A stretch of 64,000 nt of DNA from Lysobacterales bacterium. GTDB lineage: Bacteria; Pseudomonadota; Gammaproteobacteria; Xanthomonadales; SZUA-5. The notes below the pieces were generated by a model that searched no databases, was not told the origin of the DNA, and saw only the letters and a list, made by a program, of their open reading frames with translations. Where the stretch lies: contig JABAQR010000017.1 in NCBI GenBank assembly GCA_019187485.1, positions 1 through 64,000 on the forward strand. The letters are read 5' to 3'. The translations under genes and the position numbers were made by a program. Position 1 is the stretch's first letter, and every line of letters begins with the position of its first letter. Below are positions 39,167 to 49,168 of the stretch, in pieces.

Positions 39167-39910
39167 ATGCGCTTTGCTCTCGGAGTGGCCGTCTGCGGCC
39201 TGCTGACCGGTACCGTGGCCTTCGCCGACGATTCCCTCAAGTCGGCGGTTGAAGCCGCGCTGAAAACCTTCGACCCCGCGCTCAAGGTCGAGGAGGTGCG
39301 CGAGACGCCGATCGAGGGGATCTACGAAGTCACCCTTCCGGGTCAGGTGGTGTACACCACCGCCGACGCCAAGTATTTGCTGCTCGGCCCGATGCTGCAG
39401 GTGGCGGACAAGACCGACCTGACCGAGGAGAGGCGTGCCGAACTGCGTCGCGGCCTGCTGTCGCAGGCGCCGAGCAGCCAACGCATCGTGTTCAAACCCA
39501 AAGGTCAGGTCAAGCACACGGTGGCCGTGTTCACCGACATCGATTGCGGCTATTGCCGCGAACTGCACAAGCACATGACCGAATACAACGACCGCGGCAT
39601 CCAGGTTGAATACCTGATGTTCCCGCGCGCCGGCGTCGGCTCCGACTCCTTCCGCAAGGCGGTGGCGGCCTGGTGCTCGAAGAATCCTCAGGAGACCCTG
39701 ACCAAGGCCAAGGCCGGCGAGGATCCGGGCAACGGCAGCTGCGTAAACCCGGTCGAGGCGCAGTATCAGCTCGGACAGCGCATGGGCGTCAACGGCACGC
39801 CGACGCTGGTATTTCCCGATGGCCACGTGGCGCCGGGCTACGTGACGCCCGAGCAGCTGGAGCAGCAGTTGACTCTGGCCGAGAAGCGTCTCGCCGAAGC
39901 CGGCAAGTAA
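39167..39910 (+). CDS. dsbC: thiol:disulfide interchange protein (disulfide isomerase) DsbC
   Basis: 247 residues. Signal peptide (MRFALGVAVCGLLTGTVAFA), N-terminal dimerisation domain (residues about 22-80), linker helix and a thioredoxin-fold domain with the active site DCGYCRELHK and cis-Pro loop NGTPTLVFPDG. A second Cys pair (WCSKN, GSCVN) is the usual structural disulfide. It reshuffles wrong disulfides in the periplasm, and could serve Cys-containing T2SS substrates such as the protein at 56967. GGAG lies 10 bases before the ATG. Confidence 0.95.
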   Translation: MRFALGVAVCGLLTGTVAFADDSLKSAVEAALKTFDPALKVEEVRETPIEGIYEVTLPGQVVYTTADAKYLLLGPMLQVADKTDLTEERRAELRRGLLSQAPSSQRIVFKPKGQVKHTVAVFTDIDCGYCRELHKHMTEYNDRGIQVEYLMFPRAGVGSDSFRKAVAAWCSKNPQETLTKAKAGEDPGNGSCVNPVEAQYQLGQRMGVNGTPTLVFPDGHVAPGYVTPEQLEQQLTLAEKRLAEAGK

Positions 39911-40004
39911 CAGGTCCGCCGGGCCGACGGCGCGGGCGGACAGCGTCCTGCCCCGTTGTCGGCGCGTATGATCCGCGCCCTCAACCGCGGTGCTTCCCGC
40001 CCCG

Positions 40005-43000
40005 ATGCCGATCCGCACACTGCCCGGGGCTTCGGCCCTGTCCTCGTTCCGCCTGGATGCGCTGAACCGCCGGCTCGCGACTCTGGGTGCGCGCGCCGCG
40101 AGCGTCCGTGAGGAATTCGTCCTCGCTGGCGCGGACGGAGTGGCCGACGAGCATCTGGCGAAGGTACTGCAATGGGGCGGTGTTGCGCGCGTCGATACCG
40201 TACTGCCGATGCGCTGGGTGGCGCCGCGTCTGGGTACGCGTTCTCCCTGGTCGAGCAAGGCCACCGACATCCTGCATCGCTGCGGTCTGCGGGTCGAGCG
40301 CGTCGAGCGCCTGCTGTGCTACCGCTTCCGCGAGTGGCCCGCCGACGCGGCCGCGGCCGCCGCGGTCGAGCAAGCCCTGCACGACCCGATGACGCAGAGC
40401 GTGCTCGCCGATCGCACGCGCTTCGGCGAGCTGTTCGCGCACCCGGTGCCGGCGCCGCTGGCGCACATCGCCACCGATGTCGCGAGCCTGCGCGCGGCGA
40501 ACGCGCGCCTCGGCCTCGCGCTCAGCGAGGACGAGATCGAATACCTCGCCATGAGCTACGGCGAACTCGGGCGCAGCGCCAGCGATGCCGAGTTGATGAT
40601 GTTCGCGCAGGCCAATTCCGAGCACTGTCGGCACAAGGTCTTCAATGCCAGCTGGAGCATCGACGGCGTCGACCAGTCCTCCAGTCTGTTCGGTCACATT
40701 CGGCACACGCACGCGTGCACGCCGCAGGGCACCCTGGTGGCCTACAAGGACAATGCGGCGGTGCTCGAAGGACACGCCGGCGCGCGCTTCTTCGCCGACG
40801 CCGATGGCGTCTACCGCGCGCACGTCGAGCCGATCCATCTCGCGATCAAGGTCGAAACCCACAACCACCCGACCGCGATTGCGCCCTTCGCCGGCGCCGC
40901 CACCGGCGCCGGGGGCGAGATTCGCGACGAGGGCGCCACCGGCCGCGGCGCGAAGCCGAAGGCGGGGCTGACCGGCTTTTCGGTCTCGCACCTGCGTCTG
41001 CCCGACGCGCCGCAGCCCTGGGAGCGCGCGCGCCCCTTGCCGCAGCAGCTCGCGAGTCCGCTGCGGATCATGACCGAGGGTCCGCTCGGAGCGGCCGCCT
41101 TCAACAACGAATTCGGACGCCCGGCGCTCGGCGGCTATTTCCGCACCTTCGAGCACTATCCGGACGACGACGCACGCGGTCACGCCTACGACAAGCCGAT
41201 CATGATCGCCGGCGGCCTCGGCAATCTGCGCGAAGGCGATGTCGCCAAGCGCAGTCTGCAACCCGGCGATGCGGTGATCGTGCTCGGTGGCCCGGCGATG
41301 CTGATCGGCCTCGGCGGCGGGGCTGCGTCCTCGCAGGCCAGTGGTGTCGGCAGCGCGGCGCGCGATTTCGCCTCGGTGCAGCGCGACAACGCCGAGATGG
41401 AACGCCGCTGCCAGGAGGTCATCGATCGCTGCACCGCGCTCGGCCACGCCAACCCGATCGTGTCGATTCACGACGTCGGCGCTGGCGGCCTGTCGAACGC
41501 GATCCCGGAACTGCTGCACGACAGCGCAGTCGGCGGCGAGATCGACCTCGGCGCGGTACACAACGACGATCCGGGCATGAGCCCCATGCAGATCTGGTGC
41601 AACGAAGCGCAGGAACGCTACGCGCTGGGCGTGCGCGAGGTCGACCTCAACCGCTTTGCCGCCATCGCCCGCCGCGAACGCTGCCCGTACGCGCTGGTGG
41701 GTCACGTCACCGCCGATGAACGGTTGCGGGTGCGCCTGCACGGCAGCGACGTGATCGACCTGCCGATGGGCGTGCTGTTCGGCAAGGCGCCGAAGATGTA
41801 CCGCGTGGCGCATGGGTATCGGGCGACGCCCGGGCCTGCGTTCGATCCGAGCGCGATCGACGCGCAGGACGCATTGCTGCGCGTGCTGCGCTTCCCGGCG
41901 GTCGCGAACAAGTCCTTCCTGATCACCATCGGCGACCGCACGGTCGGCGGCATGAGCCACCGCGACCAGATGGTCGGCCCGTGGCAGACCCCGGTCGCGG
42001 ATGTCGCGGTCACGCTCGCCGATTTCGAGGGCTACACCGGCGAGGCGATGTGCATGGCCGAGCGTACGCCGCTGGCGCTGCTGGACGCACGCGCCGCGGC
42101 GCGCATCGCGGTCGGCGAGGCGCTGACCAACCTGTGGGCGGCGCCGGTGGCGCGCCTGGAGGACGTCAAGCTCTCGGCGAACTGGATGGCGGCGGTCGGC
42201 GACCCGGTGGCCGATGGCGCGCTGTGGGCGGCGGTCGAGACGGTCGGCCGCGAATTGTGCCCGGCGCTCGGTCTTGCCATCCCGGTCGGCAAGGACTCGC
42301 TGTCGATGCGCGCGCAGTGGCGAACCGAGGACGGCCGTGATTGTCGCAGCGAGGCGCCGGTGTCGCTGATCGTCAGTGCCTTCGCGCGCCTGGCCGACGT
42401 GCGCGCGACGCTGACGCCGCAGTTGCGGCATGTCGACGGGACGAGCGCGCTGTGGCTGGTCGACCTCGGTGGCGGCCGTCGTCTCGGCGGTAGCGCGCTC
42501 GCCCAGGTGTACGGCCAGCTCGGCGATCGCCCGCCGGACCTCGACGACGCCGCCGCATTCCGGCGCGCGCTCGAGTGGCTGACGGCCGAGAAGGCGAGCG
42601 GGCGCATCCTCGCCTGGCACGACCGCAGCGATGGTGGCCTCATCGTCGCCGCGCTGGAGATGGCCTTCGCCGCGCGTTGCGGTCTCGAACTCGATGTCGG
42701 CGAGGACGCGGCGTCACTGGCGACGCTCTTCAACGAGGAACTCGGCGTGCTCGTCGAGGTGGCCGAGGTCGATGCCGTGGCCTTCGCCGCCGCTGCCGGT
42801 ATGGCGGGGGCACGGGTGCGCCGCATCGGCCGTGCACGCGCCGATGCGCGCCTGCACGTGCACGGCGGCGGGTGCGAGCTGATCGCCGCCGACATGGCCG
42901 AACTGCTGTGCACCTGGTCGCAGACCTCCTGGGGCGTGCAGCGCGGGCGCGACAACCCGGAGTGCGCCGACGAAGAACACGCACGTCTGGCCGACTACGG

Positions 43001-43835
43001 CGCACCCGGTTTGCAGGAGACGCCGGGTTTCGACGTCGAAGCCGACATCGCCGCACCGTACATCGCCCGTGGCCTGCGTCCGCGCGTCGCGGTGTTGCGC
43101 GAGCAGGGCGTCAACGGTCAGTTGGAGATGGCTGCGGCTTTCACCCGCGTCGGCTTCGAGGCGGTCGACGTGCACGTCTCCGACCTCGAATCCGGCCACC
43201 ATCTGCTGCGCGACTTCAAGGGCCTCGCGGCCTGCGGCGGCTTCTCGTACGGGGACGTGCTCGGCGCCGGCCAGGGCTGGGCCAAGGGCATTCTGCACCA
43301 CCCGCGGCTCGCCGACGCTTTCCGAAGCTTCTTCGAGCGCGCGGACAGCTTCACGCTGGGCGTCTGCAACGGCTGCCAGATGCTCAGCGGCCTCGCCGCG
43401 CTGGTGCCCGGGGCGGAAGGCTGGCCGCGTTTCCTGCGCAACCGCTCCGAGCAGTACGAGGCGCGCCTGGTGCAGGTGGAGGTGCTGGATTCGCCGAGCG
43501 TGCTTCTCGCCGGCATGGCCGGTTCGCGCCTGCCGCTGGTGGTCTCGCACGGTGAGGGCCGCGCCGACTGGGACGGTGGCTCGATGCCTGCCAGCACCCG
43601 CCCGGCGCTGCGCTTCATCGAACCCGACGGCCGCGTCGCGCAGGCATACCCGGCCAACCCGAATGGTTCACCGGACGGATACACCGGTTTCACCACCGCC
43701 GACGGCCGCGCGCTGATCCTGATGCCGCATCCGGAACGTGTGTTCCGGCGCGTGCAGCTCAGTTGGGCAGCGGTCGGTGGCGAGGCGAGTCCCTGGCTGC
43801 AGATGTTCCGGAACGCACGCGTGTGGGTGGGGTGA
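40005..43835 (+). CDS. purL: phosphoribosylformylglycinamidine synthase
   Basis: 1276 residues, the single-chain large PurL. N-terminal PurS-like domain, linker, two AIRS-like halves ([33 protein letters not shown]) and a C-terminal class-I glutaminase domain with nucleophile Cys in [10 protein letters not shown] and His/Glu in PHPERVFR. Converts FGAR to FGAM using glutamine and ATP. The GTG at 39990 is an alternative start. A composite repeat follows directly. Confidence 0.97.
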   Translation: MPIRTLPGASALSSFRLDALNRRLATLGARAASVREEFVLAGADGVADEHLAKVLQWGGVARVDTVLPMRWVAPRLGTRSPWSSKATDILHRCGLRVERVERLLCYRFREWPADAAAAAAVEQALHDPMTQSVLADRTRFGELFAHPVPAPLAHIATDVASLRAANARLGLALSEDEIEYLAMSYGELGRSASDAELMMFAQANSEHCRHKVFNASWSIDGVDQSSSLFGHIRHTHACTPQGTLVAYKDNAAVLEGHAGARFFADADGVYRAHVEPIHLAIKVETHNHPTAIAPFAGAATGAGGEIRDEGATGRGAKPKAGLTGFSVSHLRLPDAPQPWERARPLPQQLASPLRIMTEGPLGAAAFNNEFGRPALGGYFRTFEHYPDDDARGHAYDKPIMIAGGLGNLREGDVAKRSLQPGDAVIVLGGPAMLIGLGGGAASSQASGVGSAARDFASVQRDNAEMERRCQEVIDRCTALGHANPIVSIHDVGAGGLSNAIPELLHDSAVGGEIDLGAVHNDDPGMSPMQIWCNEAQERYALGVREVDLNRFAAIARRERCPYALVGHVTADERLRVRLHGSDVIDLPMGVLFGKAPKMYRVAHGYRATPGPAFDPSAIDAQDALLRVLRFPAVANKSFLITIGDRTVGGMSHRDQMVGPWQTPVADVAVTLADFEGYTGEAMCMAERTPLALLDARAAARIAVGEALTNLWAAPVARLEDVKLSANWMAAVGDPVADGALWAAVETVGRELCPALGLAIPVGKDSLSMRAQWRTEDGRDCRSEAPVSLIVSAFARLADVRATLTPQLRHVDGTSALWLVDLGGGRRLGGSALAQVYGQLGDRPPDLDDAAAFRRALEWLTAEKASGRILAWHDRSDGGLIVAALEMAFAARCGLELDVGEDAASLATLFNEELGVLVEVAEVDAVAFAAAAGMAGARVRRIGRARADARLHVHGGGCELIAADMAELLCTWSQTSWGVQRGRDNPECADEEHARLADYGAPGLQETPGFDVEADIAAPYIARGLRPRVAVLREQGVNGQLEMAAAFTRVGFEAVDVHVSDLESGHHLLRDFKGLAACGGFSYGDVLGAGQGWAKGILHHPRLADAFRSFFERADSFTLGVCNGCQMLSGLAALVPGAEGWPRFLRNRSEQYEARLVQVEVLDSPSVLLAGMAGSRLPLVVSHGEGRADWDGGSMPASTRPALRFIEPDGRVAQAYPANPNGSPDGYTGFTTADGRALILMPHPERVFRRVQLSWAAVGGEASPWLQMFRNARVWVG

Positions 43836-43839
43836 GGCG

Positions 43840-44208
43840 GTGAGTAGTGAGTGGTGAGTGGGTCATCGTAGGGTCCGACCCGCGAGGGATGAAGCCTGGT
43901 CGCTCCGGTCGGGCTGAACGGCGTGGAACGCAAAGTACGCAAGGGACGCAGAGGACAGCGGAAGCAAAATCGTCCGCCCGCTCTTGTCTTTCCTTGCGTA
44001 CTTTGCGCCCCTTTGCGTCCACAAACAGGCGCTGCGATCAGCGCGGAAACTCAGGGACAGTTCCTGGTTCCTTCCTGGTAAGAGCCGAAAACGTGCAGGC
44101 CCGGGCGCGATCCAGGCCCCGCGATAGAATCCAGTCACACACCCATCCCTCGCCGCGCGCACCGATCTGCCGGCTGTTACTCACTACTCACTACTCACTA
44201 CTCACCGC
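43840..44208 (+). repeat. nested composite inverted repeat (GTGAGT type outer, ACGCAAAG type inner)
   Basis: Outer arms: GGTGAGTAGTGAGTGGTGAG (43840-43862 region) and TTACTCACTACTCACTACTC.. (44177-44208). Inner arms: CGCAAAGTACGCAAGG (43929-43944) and its exact reverse complement CCTTGCGTACTTTGCG (43992-44007), continued by GGACGCAGAGG against CCCCTTTGCGTCC. The 380 bases between purL and the next gene hold no ORF beyond this structure. A 22-mer at 43871-43892 resembles 16020-16041. Confidence 0.75.
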
Positions 44209-44217
44209 TTTCCAGCC

Positions 44218-44844
44218 ATGTTCGGCCCCCTGAAAACTCTGCTGTTCCTCGCGGTGCTGTGGCTGCCGCTGTCCTTCTTCGTCTGGTTCTACTTCGCGCA
44301 GCTGTTCGTGACCCCGATCGCCGGGCTGGCCAACTGGGTGCTGGAAACCTGGCTGCCGGCCGTGTTCGACGGCTACGAACAGAGCCGTCACCTGCTGGCC
44401 TTCTTCACCACCTTGCCGCTGGATCCGGCGATGCTCTCCGGTATCGACACCAGTCAGGGCACGCCGGCGGTGGTCATCGAGATCAATCCGATGATCTACG
44501 GGTACTGCATCCCGGTGCTGGTAGGCCTGGTCATGGCGACGCCGCTGCGTGGCGTGCAACGGTTGTGGCAGATCGGTTTCGGACTTGCGATGCTGACCGC
44601 CGTGCAGACCTTCGGCAGCGTTTTCGACGTGCTCAAGAACCTGGGGCTGCGTGCGGGTCCGGCCGGTGCCCAGGCGGTCGCCGATGCCGGCATCTCGCTG
44701 GACCTGATCGCCTTCTGCTACCAGTTCGGGTACCTGGTATTGCCGGCAATCACACCGGTGATCCTGTGGGTGCTGTTCAACCAGGCCTTCATCCGCAGTC
44801 TGGTCACCGAGGATGCGCTGCCGGGAACCGCCGCGCATGACTGA
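44218..44844 (+). CDS. membrane protein resembling exosortase-H-associated protein
   Basis: 208 residues with about four to five hydrophobic helices (first: LLFLAVLWLPLSFFVWFYF). The segment VVIEINPMIYGYCIPVLVGL followed by ..ATPLR..RLW and CYQFGYLVLPAITPVILW recalls, from memory, the membrane protein encoded beside exosortase H in Lysobacterales. No exosortase or IPTL/PEP-CTERM substrate is in the window, so the link is unproved. It lies 48 bases before gspE on the same strand and just after the repeat element; its first codons follow the right arm by 9 bases. Confidence 0.5.
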   Translation: MFGPLKTLLFLAVLWLPLSFFVWFYFAQLFVTPIAGLANWVLETWLPAVFDGYEQSRHLLAFFTTLPLDPAMLSGIDTSQGTPAVVIEINPMIYGYCIPVLVGLVMATPLRGVQRLWQIGFGLAMLTAVQTFGSVFDVLKNLGLRAGPAGAQAVADAGISLDLIAFCYQFGYLVLPAITPVILWVLFNQAFIRSLVTEDALPGTAAHD

Positions 44845-44892
44845 GGTCCAGATGCCGTCCCTCCACCAGTCGCCGCTCAGGGGCCCGCGCGC

Positions 44893-46644
44893 GTGAACGA
44901 AGTCGACGAACAGGACGTGGGCGAACCGGTCGCCCTGCGGGCACCGACCGAGGTCGGGCAGCTCGACGAGCGCATCTGCCAGTTCCTGGTGCGCAAGGGC
45001 CGGCTCAAGGAAGCCGATCTTGCGCGCGCTCGACGGGTACACGAGGAGCAGGCCGAGGTCGGCCTGGTGTCGCTGCTGACCCGCTTGGGTCTTGCCTCCG
45101 AGCGCGATGTCGCCGAGGCGCTCAGCGAGCTGCTAGAACTGCCGCTGCTGTCTGCCAAGGACGCGCCCGAAGTGCCGCCGGCCGGCGTGCAACTGTCGGT
45201 GCGCTTCCTGAAACAGTTCCACGTAGTGCCGGTGGCTGAAACCGAACGAACGGTCCGGCTGCTGGTCGCCGATCCGCAGGACAACTACGCGCACGACGCG
45301 GTCGCGCTCGCCACCGGCAAGACGATCGAGACCGTGGTCGGCCTGCGCAGCGAGATCGACGATCTGATCGAGCGCTACCACGGCCAGGGCCGTTCGGCGA
45401 TGGGCACCATCGTCGAGAATCTCGAAGGCGGCGGCGATGGCGGCGAGGACGATGTCGAACACCTGCGCGACCTTGCTTCCGAAGCGCCAGTGATCCGCCT
45501 GGTCAACCTGATCATGCAGCGCGCGGTCGAGCAGCGCGCCTCGGACATCCACATCGAGCCCTTCGAGAGCCGCCTCAAGGTGCGCTACCGCATCGACGGC
45601 GTGCTCCAGGAGGTGGAATCGCCGCCGGCCAGTTCCACCGCCGCCGTGATCAGCCGCATCAAGATCATGGCCAAGCTCAACATCGCCGAGCGCCGCCTGC
45701 CGCAGGACGGCCGCATCATGCTGCGCGTGCAGGGCAAGGAACTCGACCTGCGCGTGTCCACGGTGCCGACCAGCTACGGCGAAAGTGTGGTCATGCGCAT
45801 CCTCGACCGCGAGAGCGTGGTGCTGGACTTCAAGGCGCTCGGCTTCACCGACGAGTTCCTGCCGAAGTTCCTGAACGTGCTGGAGATGCCGCACGGCATC
45901 ATGCTGGTCACCGGCCCCACCGGTTCGGGCAAGACCACCACGCTGTACACGGCGCTCAGCAAGATCAACACCCCCGAGGTCAAGATCATCACCGTCGAGG
46001 ATCCGGTCGAATACCAGTTGGAAGGCGTCAACCAGATCCAGGTGAAACCGCAGATCGGCCTCGACTTCGCCAGTGCGCTGCGCTCGATCGTGCGCCAGGA
46101 CCCCGACATCATCATGATCGGCGAGATGCGCGACCTCGAGACCGCGAAGATCGCGATCCAGTCCGCGCTCACCGGCCATCTGGTGCTGTCCACGCTGCAC
46201 ACCAACAATGCCGCCGGCGCGGTCACGCGCCTGCTCGACATGGGCGTGGACGACTACCTGATGTGCTCGACCGTCAACGGCGTGCTCGCGCAGCGCCTGG
46301 TGCGCAAGCTCGACCGCGAATCCAGCCAGCGCTACCTCGCGCTGCCGGAGGTCATCGAGGAGCACAAGCTGCGCAACTACACGCGCCACACGCCGATCTA
46401 TCTGCACCGTCCGATTGCATCGGAGCGCAGCGCGACCGGCTACCTCGGGCGGACCACGATCATGGAGTTCCTGACCATGACCGATCCGATCCGGCGCCTC
46501 GTCATGCAACACGCCGACCACGGCAAGATCGAGGCGCTGGCGCGCGAGGAAGGCATGCGCACGATGTACGAGGACGGCATCGCCAAGGCGCTGACCGGCC
46601 TCACGACGATCGAGGAGGTGCTGCGGGTGTGCCAGGAGAACTGA
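44893..46644 (+). CDS. gspE: type II secretion system ATPase GspE (XpsE)
   Basis: 583 residues from a GTG. Two N-terminal helical subdomains (to about 185), then the ATPase core: SDIHIEPFESRLKVRYRIDG, Walker A GPTGSGKTTT, EDPVEYQLEG, DPDIIMIGEMRDLETA and GHLVLSTLHTNNA. The zinc-binding tetracysteine insert usual in GspE is missing: the corresponding segment reads HRPIASERSATGYLGRTTIMEFL with no Cys. GspE powers pseudopilus growth from the cytoplasmic side through GspL. First gene of the gspEFGHIJKLMND operon. Confidence 0.96.
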   Translation: MNEVDEQDVGEPVALRAPTEVGQLDERICQFLVRKGRLKEADLARARRVHEEQAEVGLVSLLTRLGLASERDVAEALSELLELPLLSAKDAPEVPPAGVQLSVRFLKQFHVVPVAETERTVRLLVADPQDNYAHDAVALATGKTIETVVGLRSEIDDLIERYHGQGRSAMGTIVENLEGGGDGGEDDVEHLRDLASEAPVIRLVNLIMQRAVEQRASDIHIEPFESRLKVRYRIDGVLQEVESPPASSTAAVISRIKIMAKLNIAERRLPQDGRIMLRVQGKELDLRVSTVPTSYGESVVMRILDRESVVLDFKALGFTDEFLPKFLNVLEMPHGIMLVTGPTGSGKTTTLYTALSKINTPEVKIITVEDPVEYQLEGVNQIQVKPQIGLDFASALRSIVRQDPDIIMIGEMRDLETAKIAIQSALTGHLVLSTLHTNNAAGAVTRLLDMGVDDYLMCSTVNGVLAQRLVRKLDRESSQRYLALPEVIEEHKLRNYTRHTPIYLHRPIASERSATGYLGRTTIMEFLTMTDPIRRLVMQHADHGKIEALAREEGMRTMYEDGIAKALTGLTTIEEVLRVCQEN

Positions 46645-46655
46645 GTGCGAAAGCC

Positions 46656-46801
46656 GGAAAAAGGAAAAAGGAAAATGGAAAAGGGAAGATCAACAGCTCG
46701 TTTGCATCAGGCGCCGGGGTACGCGCCGGCGCGCTCTTCCTATTTCCTTTTTCCTTCTTCCTTTTTCCCCGCGCCTTCGGCGCCGCGGGCGCCGGAGGCG
46801 C
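46656..46801 (+). repeat. composite inverted repeat, GGAAAAA type (gspE-gspF junction)
   Basis: Left arm 46656-46687 repeats GGAAAAA/GGAAAAT units; right arm 46737-46769 is the complement (CTTCCTATTTCCTTTTTCC..). Two short GC hairpins follow: GCGCC-TTC-GGCGC (46771-46783) and GCGCC-GGA-GGCGC (46789-46801). The gspF ATG is 4 bases further on. Confidence 0.8.
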
Positions 46802-46805
46802 GCTG

Positions 46806-48020
46806 ATGCCCGCTTTCCGCTTCAAGGCGGTCGCTCCCAGCGGCGAGGTGCTGCAGGGGCAGATGGACGCCGCCAGCACCGACGAGGTGGTGGCGCGGCT
46901 GCACGAGCAGGGCAACCTGCCGCTGGAGGCGATTCCTGCCGAGCAGGCGCAGGGGGTGGGCCTGGGTGCGCTGTTCCGCTCCACCGGGGTGTCGCAGGCG
47001 GACGTCGCCCAGTTCACGCAGCAACTGGCCACGCTGGTCGGCGCCGGGCTGCCGCTCGATCGCTCCCTGCTGGTGCTCGCCGAACTCGCCGAGACGCCGC
47101 GGCTGAAGCGCCTGGTCGATCGCATCCGCGACGAGGTCCGTGGCGGCGTCTCGCTGTCGGAGGCGCTCGAGCGCCAGCACGGGGTGTTCTCTCGGCTGTA
47201 CGTCAACATGGTGCGCGCCGGCGAGCTCGGCGGCACCCTCGACCACACGCTGACGCGCCTCGCGCAGTACCTGGAGCGCAACCAGGAACTGAAGTCCAGC
47301 GTGGTCTCGGCGATGATCTATCCCTGCATCCTGCTCTTGCTCGCTGGCGGCGCGCTGATCTTCCTGCTGGTGTTCGTGATCCCGAACTTCATGCCGCTGT
47401 TCGAGCAGCTCGGCGGCGAATTGCCGATCCTGACCCAGATCGTGCTCGCCTTTGCCAATGCAGTGCGCTACGGCTGGTGGGCTTTCGCGCTGGCGATCGC
47501 CGGCCTCGTCGTCTACTTCCAGCGCCAGTTCCGCGATCCGGTCACGCGCCTGGAATGGGATACGCGGCTGTTGAATCTCAAGTGGATCGGCGACATCCTG
47601 ACCAAGGTCGACACCGCGCGTTTTGCGCGTACCGCCGGCACCCTGCTGAAGAACGGTGTGCCGCTGCTGTCGGCGATGTCGATCGCCAAGAACGTGCTCG
47701 GGAACTCCGCGCTCGGTGCGCAGGTCGAGACAGCGACGGGCGAGGTCAAGACCGGCGGCGGCCTCGCCCACGCGCTCGCGACCGGCAAGCGCTTCCCGCG
47801 GATGGCGCTGCAGATGATCGCGGTCGGCGAGGAAACCGGCCAGCTCGACGACATGCTGCTGCGCGCGGCCGACACCTACGACCGCGAGGTGCGCACAACG
47901 ATCGACCGCATGATGGCCGCCTTCGTGCCGGTGATGACGATCCTGCTGGCGGGCTTCATCGCGATCATCGTCATCTCGATGGTGATGGCGATCCTGAGTC
48001 TCAATGAACTGGTGGGTTGA
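46806..48020 (+). CDS. gspF: type II secretion inner-membrane platform protein GspF (XpsF)
   Basis: 404 residues with two GspF domains (QFTQQLATLVGAGLPLDRSL; RFARTAGTLLKNGVPLLSAM) and three membrane helices (about 170-195, 220-240, 375-400). It is the platform linking GspE and the pseudopilus. The ATG was chosen at MPAFRFKAVAPSGEV, the standard GspF start; the frame is open upstream through the repeat because of its composition. Confidence 0.96.
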   Translation: MPAFRFKAVAPSGEVLQGQMDAASTDEVVARLHEQGNLPLEAIPAEQAQGVGLGALFRSTGVSQADVAQFTQQLATLVGAGLPLDRSLLVLAELAETPRLKRLVDRIRDEVRGGVSLSEALERQHGVFSRLYVNMVRAGELGGTLDHTLTRLAQYLERNQELKSSVVSAMIYPCILLLLAGGALIFLLVFVIPNFMPLFEQLGGELPILTQIVLAFANAVRYGWWAFALAIAGLVVYFQRQFRDPVTRLEWDTRLLNLKWIGDILTKVDTARFARTAGTLLKNGVPLLSAMSIAKNVLGNSALGAQVETATGEVKTGGGLAHALATGKRFPRMALQMIAVGEETGQLDDMLLRAADTYDREVRTTIDRMMAAFVPVMTILLAGFIAIIVISMVMAILSLNELVG

Positions 48021-48030
48021 CGGAGTGGGT

Positions 48031-48534
48031 ATGGAGAAGTCGATGGAATACCGTTTGCGTGACAAGGCCAGGCTGCTGGCGCTGTGCTTGCTGGATGCGC
48101 AGCGTCTGCGTCCGCGTGCGTGCCGGACCGGCATCCGCCAGCAGGGTTTCTCGCTGATCGAGATGCTGCTGGTGCTCGGCATCATCGCCTTCATTGCGAC
48201 CATGCTGGCGACCAACATCTTCGGCAACCAGCAGCGCGCCAATGTGCGTGCGGCGCAGGCCGCGGTACGCAAGGTCGCGACCAATGTCGACCAGTTCTAC
48301 CTCGACACCGGCAGCCTGCCGAGCAAGATCGAGGACCTGGTCACGCGACCGGCGAATGCCGCCAACTGGAGCGGTCCGTACATGAACGAGTCGCAGCTCA
48401 AGGATCCGTGGGGCACGCCCTTCGTGATCAAGGTGCCGGGCGAAGGCGGTCACCCGTACTCGGTGATCTCGCTCGGATCCGACAAGGCGCCCGGCGGCAA
48501 GGACAACGCCGCGGACATCGACAACAACCAGTGA
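48031..48534 (+). CDS. gspG: major pseudopilin GspG (XpsG)
   Basis: 167 residues. The prepilin cleavage site is QQG|FSLIEMLLVLGIIAF, after an unusually long 39-residue basic leader. The mature protein has the GspG C-terminal pattern PYMNESQLKDPWGTPFVIK.. ending in a calcium-loop-like DNAADIDNNQ. It forms the pseudopilus shaft. GGAG lies 6 bases before the ATG at 48031; a second ATG at 48043 would shorten the leader by four residues. Confidence 0.95.
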   Translation: MEKSMEYRLRDKARLLALCLLDAQRLRPRACRTGIRQQGFSLIEMLLVLGIIAFIATMLATNIFGNQQRANVRAAQAAVRKVATNVDQFYLDTGSLPSKIEDLVTRPANAANWSGPYMNESQLKDPWGTPFVIKVPGEGGHPYSVISLGSDKAPGGKDNAADIDNNQ

Positions 48535-48556
48535 TGCCGGGCCCTCGCGGGCGGCC

Positions 48557-49168
48557 ATGAATGCTGAACGGGCAAATGCGGGATTGGGGGCGGGGGGCTG
48601 GGGCGCACGCGCCCCCGGCAACCGCGGACCGGCCGCGCCTGCGATTCGCTCTCGCGCGGAATCGTCTGCCCTTCCCGGAGTCGGGCCAGGCACCCCAGCC
48701 CCCAGCCTCCAGCCCCGCCCTTCGCGCGTTCGCGGCTTCACCCTGCTCGAGATGATCGTCGTGCTGCTGATCGTGGCGACGATGGCCGCGCTGCTCGGCA
48801 CCTCCGTGGTCGGGCGACTGGAAAGCGTCAAGGTGGCCACGGCGGCACGCGATCTGACCGCAGCGCTGCGCTACACCCGCAGCCAGGCGATCCTGCATCG
48901 CCAGGAGAAATTCCTGGAAGTCGACCTCGAGAAACGCAGCTACCTCGCACCCGGCCGGGCCGACGTGGCATTGCCGGAGGGCGTCGAACTGAAACTGCTG
49001 ACCGCGCGTTCGGAGGTCAGCGACGCCCAGACCGGGCGCATCCGCTTCTTTTCCGACGGCGGATCCACCGGCGGCCGCGTGACCCTGATCTCGGGCGGCC
49101 GCGAATGGAAGGTCAAGGTGTCGTGGCTGACCGGCGAAATCGAGCTGGATGACGGGAGGAGGTCGTGA
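48557..49168 (+). CDS. gspH: minor pseudopilin GspH (XpsH)
   Basis: 203 residues. The cleavage site VRG|FTLLEMIVVLLIVATM comes only after a leader of about 60 residues, whose codons form the inverted repeat at 48579-48719. No ATG, GTG or TTG lies between the repeat and the cleavage site, so the long leader appears genuine. The mature protein has GspH features: YTRSQAILHRQEKFLEVDL, and a C-terminal ISGGREWKVKVSWLTGEI. Stop overlaps the gspI start. Confidence 0.88.
   Translation: MNAERANAGLGAGGWGARAPGNRGPAAPAIRSRAESSALPGVGPGTPAPSLQPRPSRVRGFTLLEMIVVLLIVATMAALLGTSVVGRLESVKVATAARDLTAALRYTRSQAILHRQEKFLEVDLEKRSYLAPGRADVALPEGVELKLLTARSEVSDAQTGRIRFFSDGGSTGGRVTLISGGREWKVKVSWLTGEIELDDGRRS
48579..48719 (+). 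repeat. composite inverted repeat, GGGGCTGG type, inside gspH leader
   Basis: Left arm about 48579-48604 (TTGGGGGCGGGGGGCTGGGG..), right arm 48690-48719 (CACCCCAGCCCCCAGCCTCC..). The arms are complementary in blocks and separated by about 85 bases. All of it is translated within the gspH leader. Similar in position and layout to the GGAAAAA elements in gspI and gspJ, though with a different arm sequence. Confidence 0.65.
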
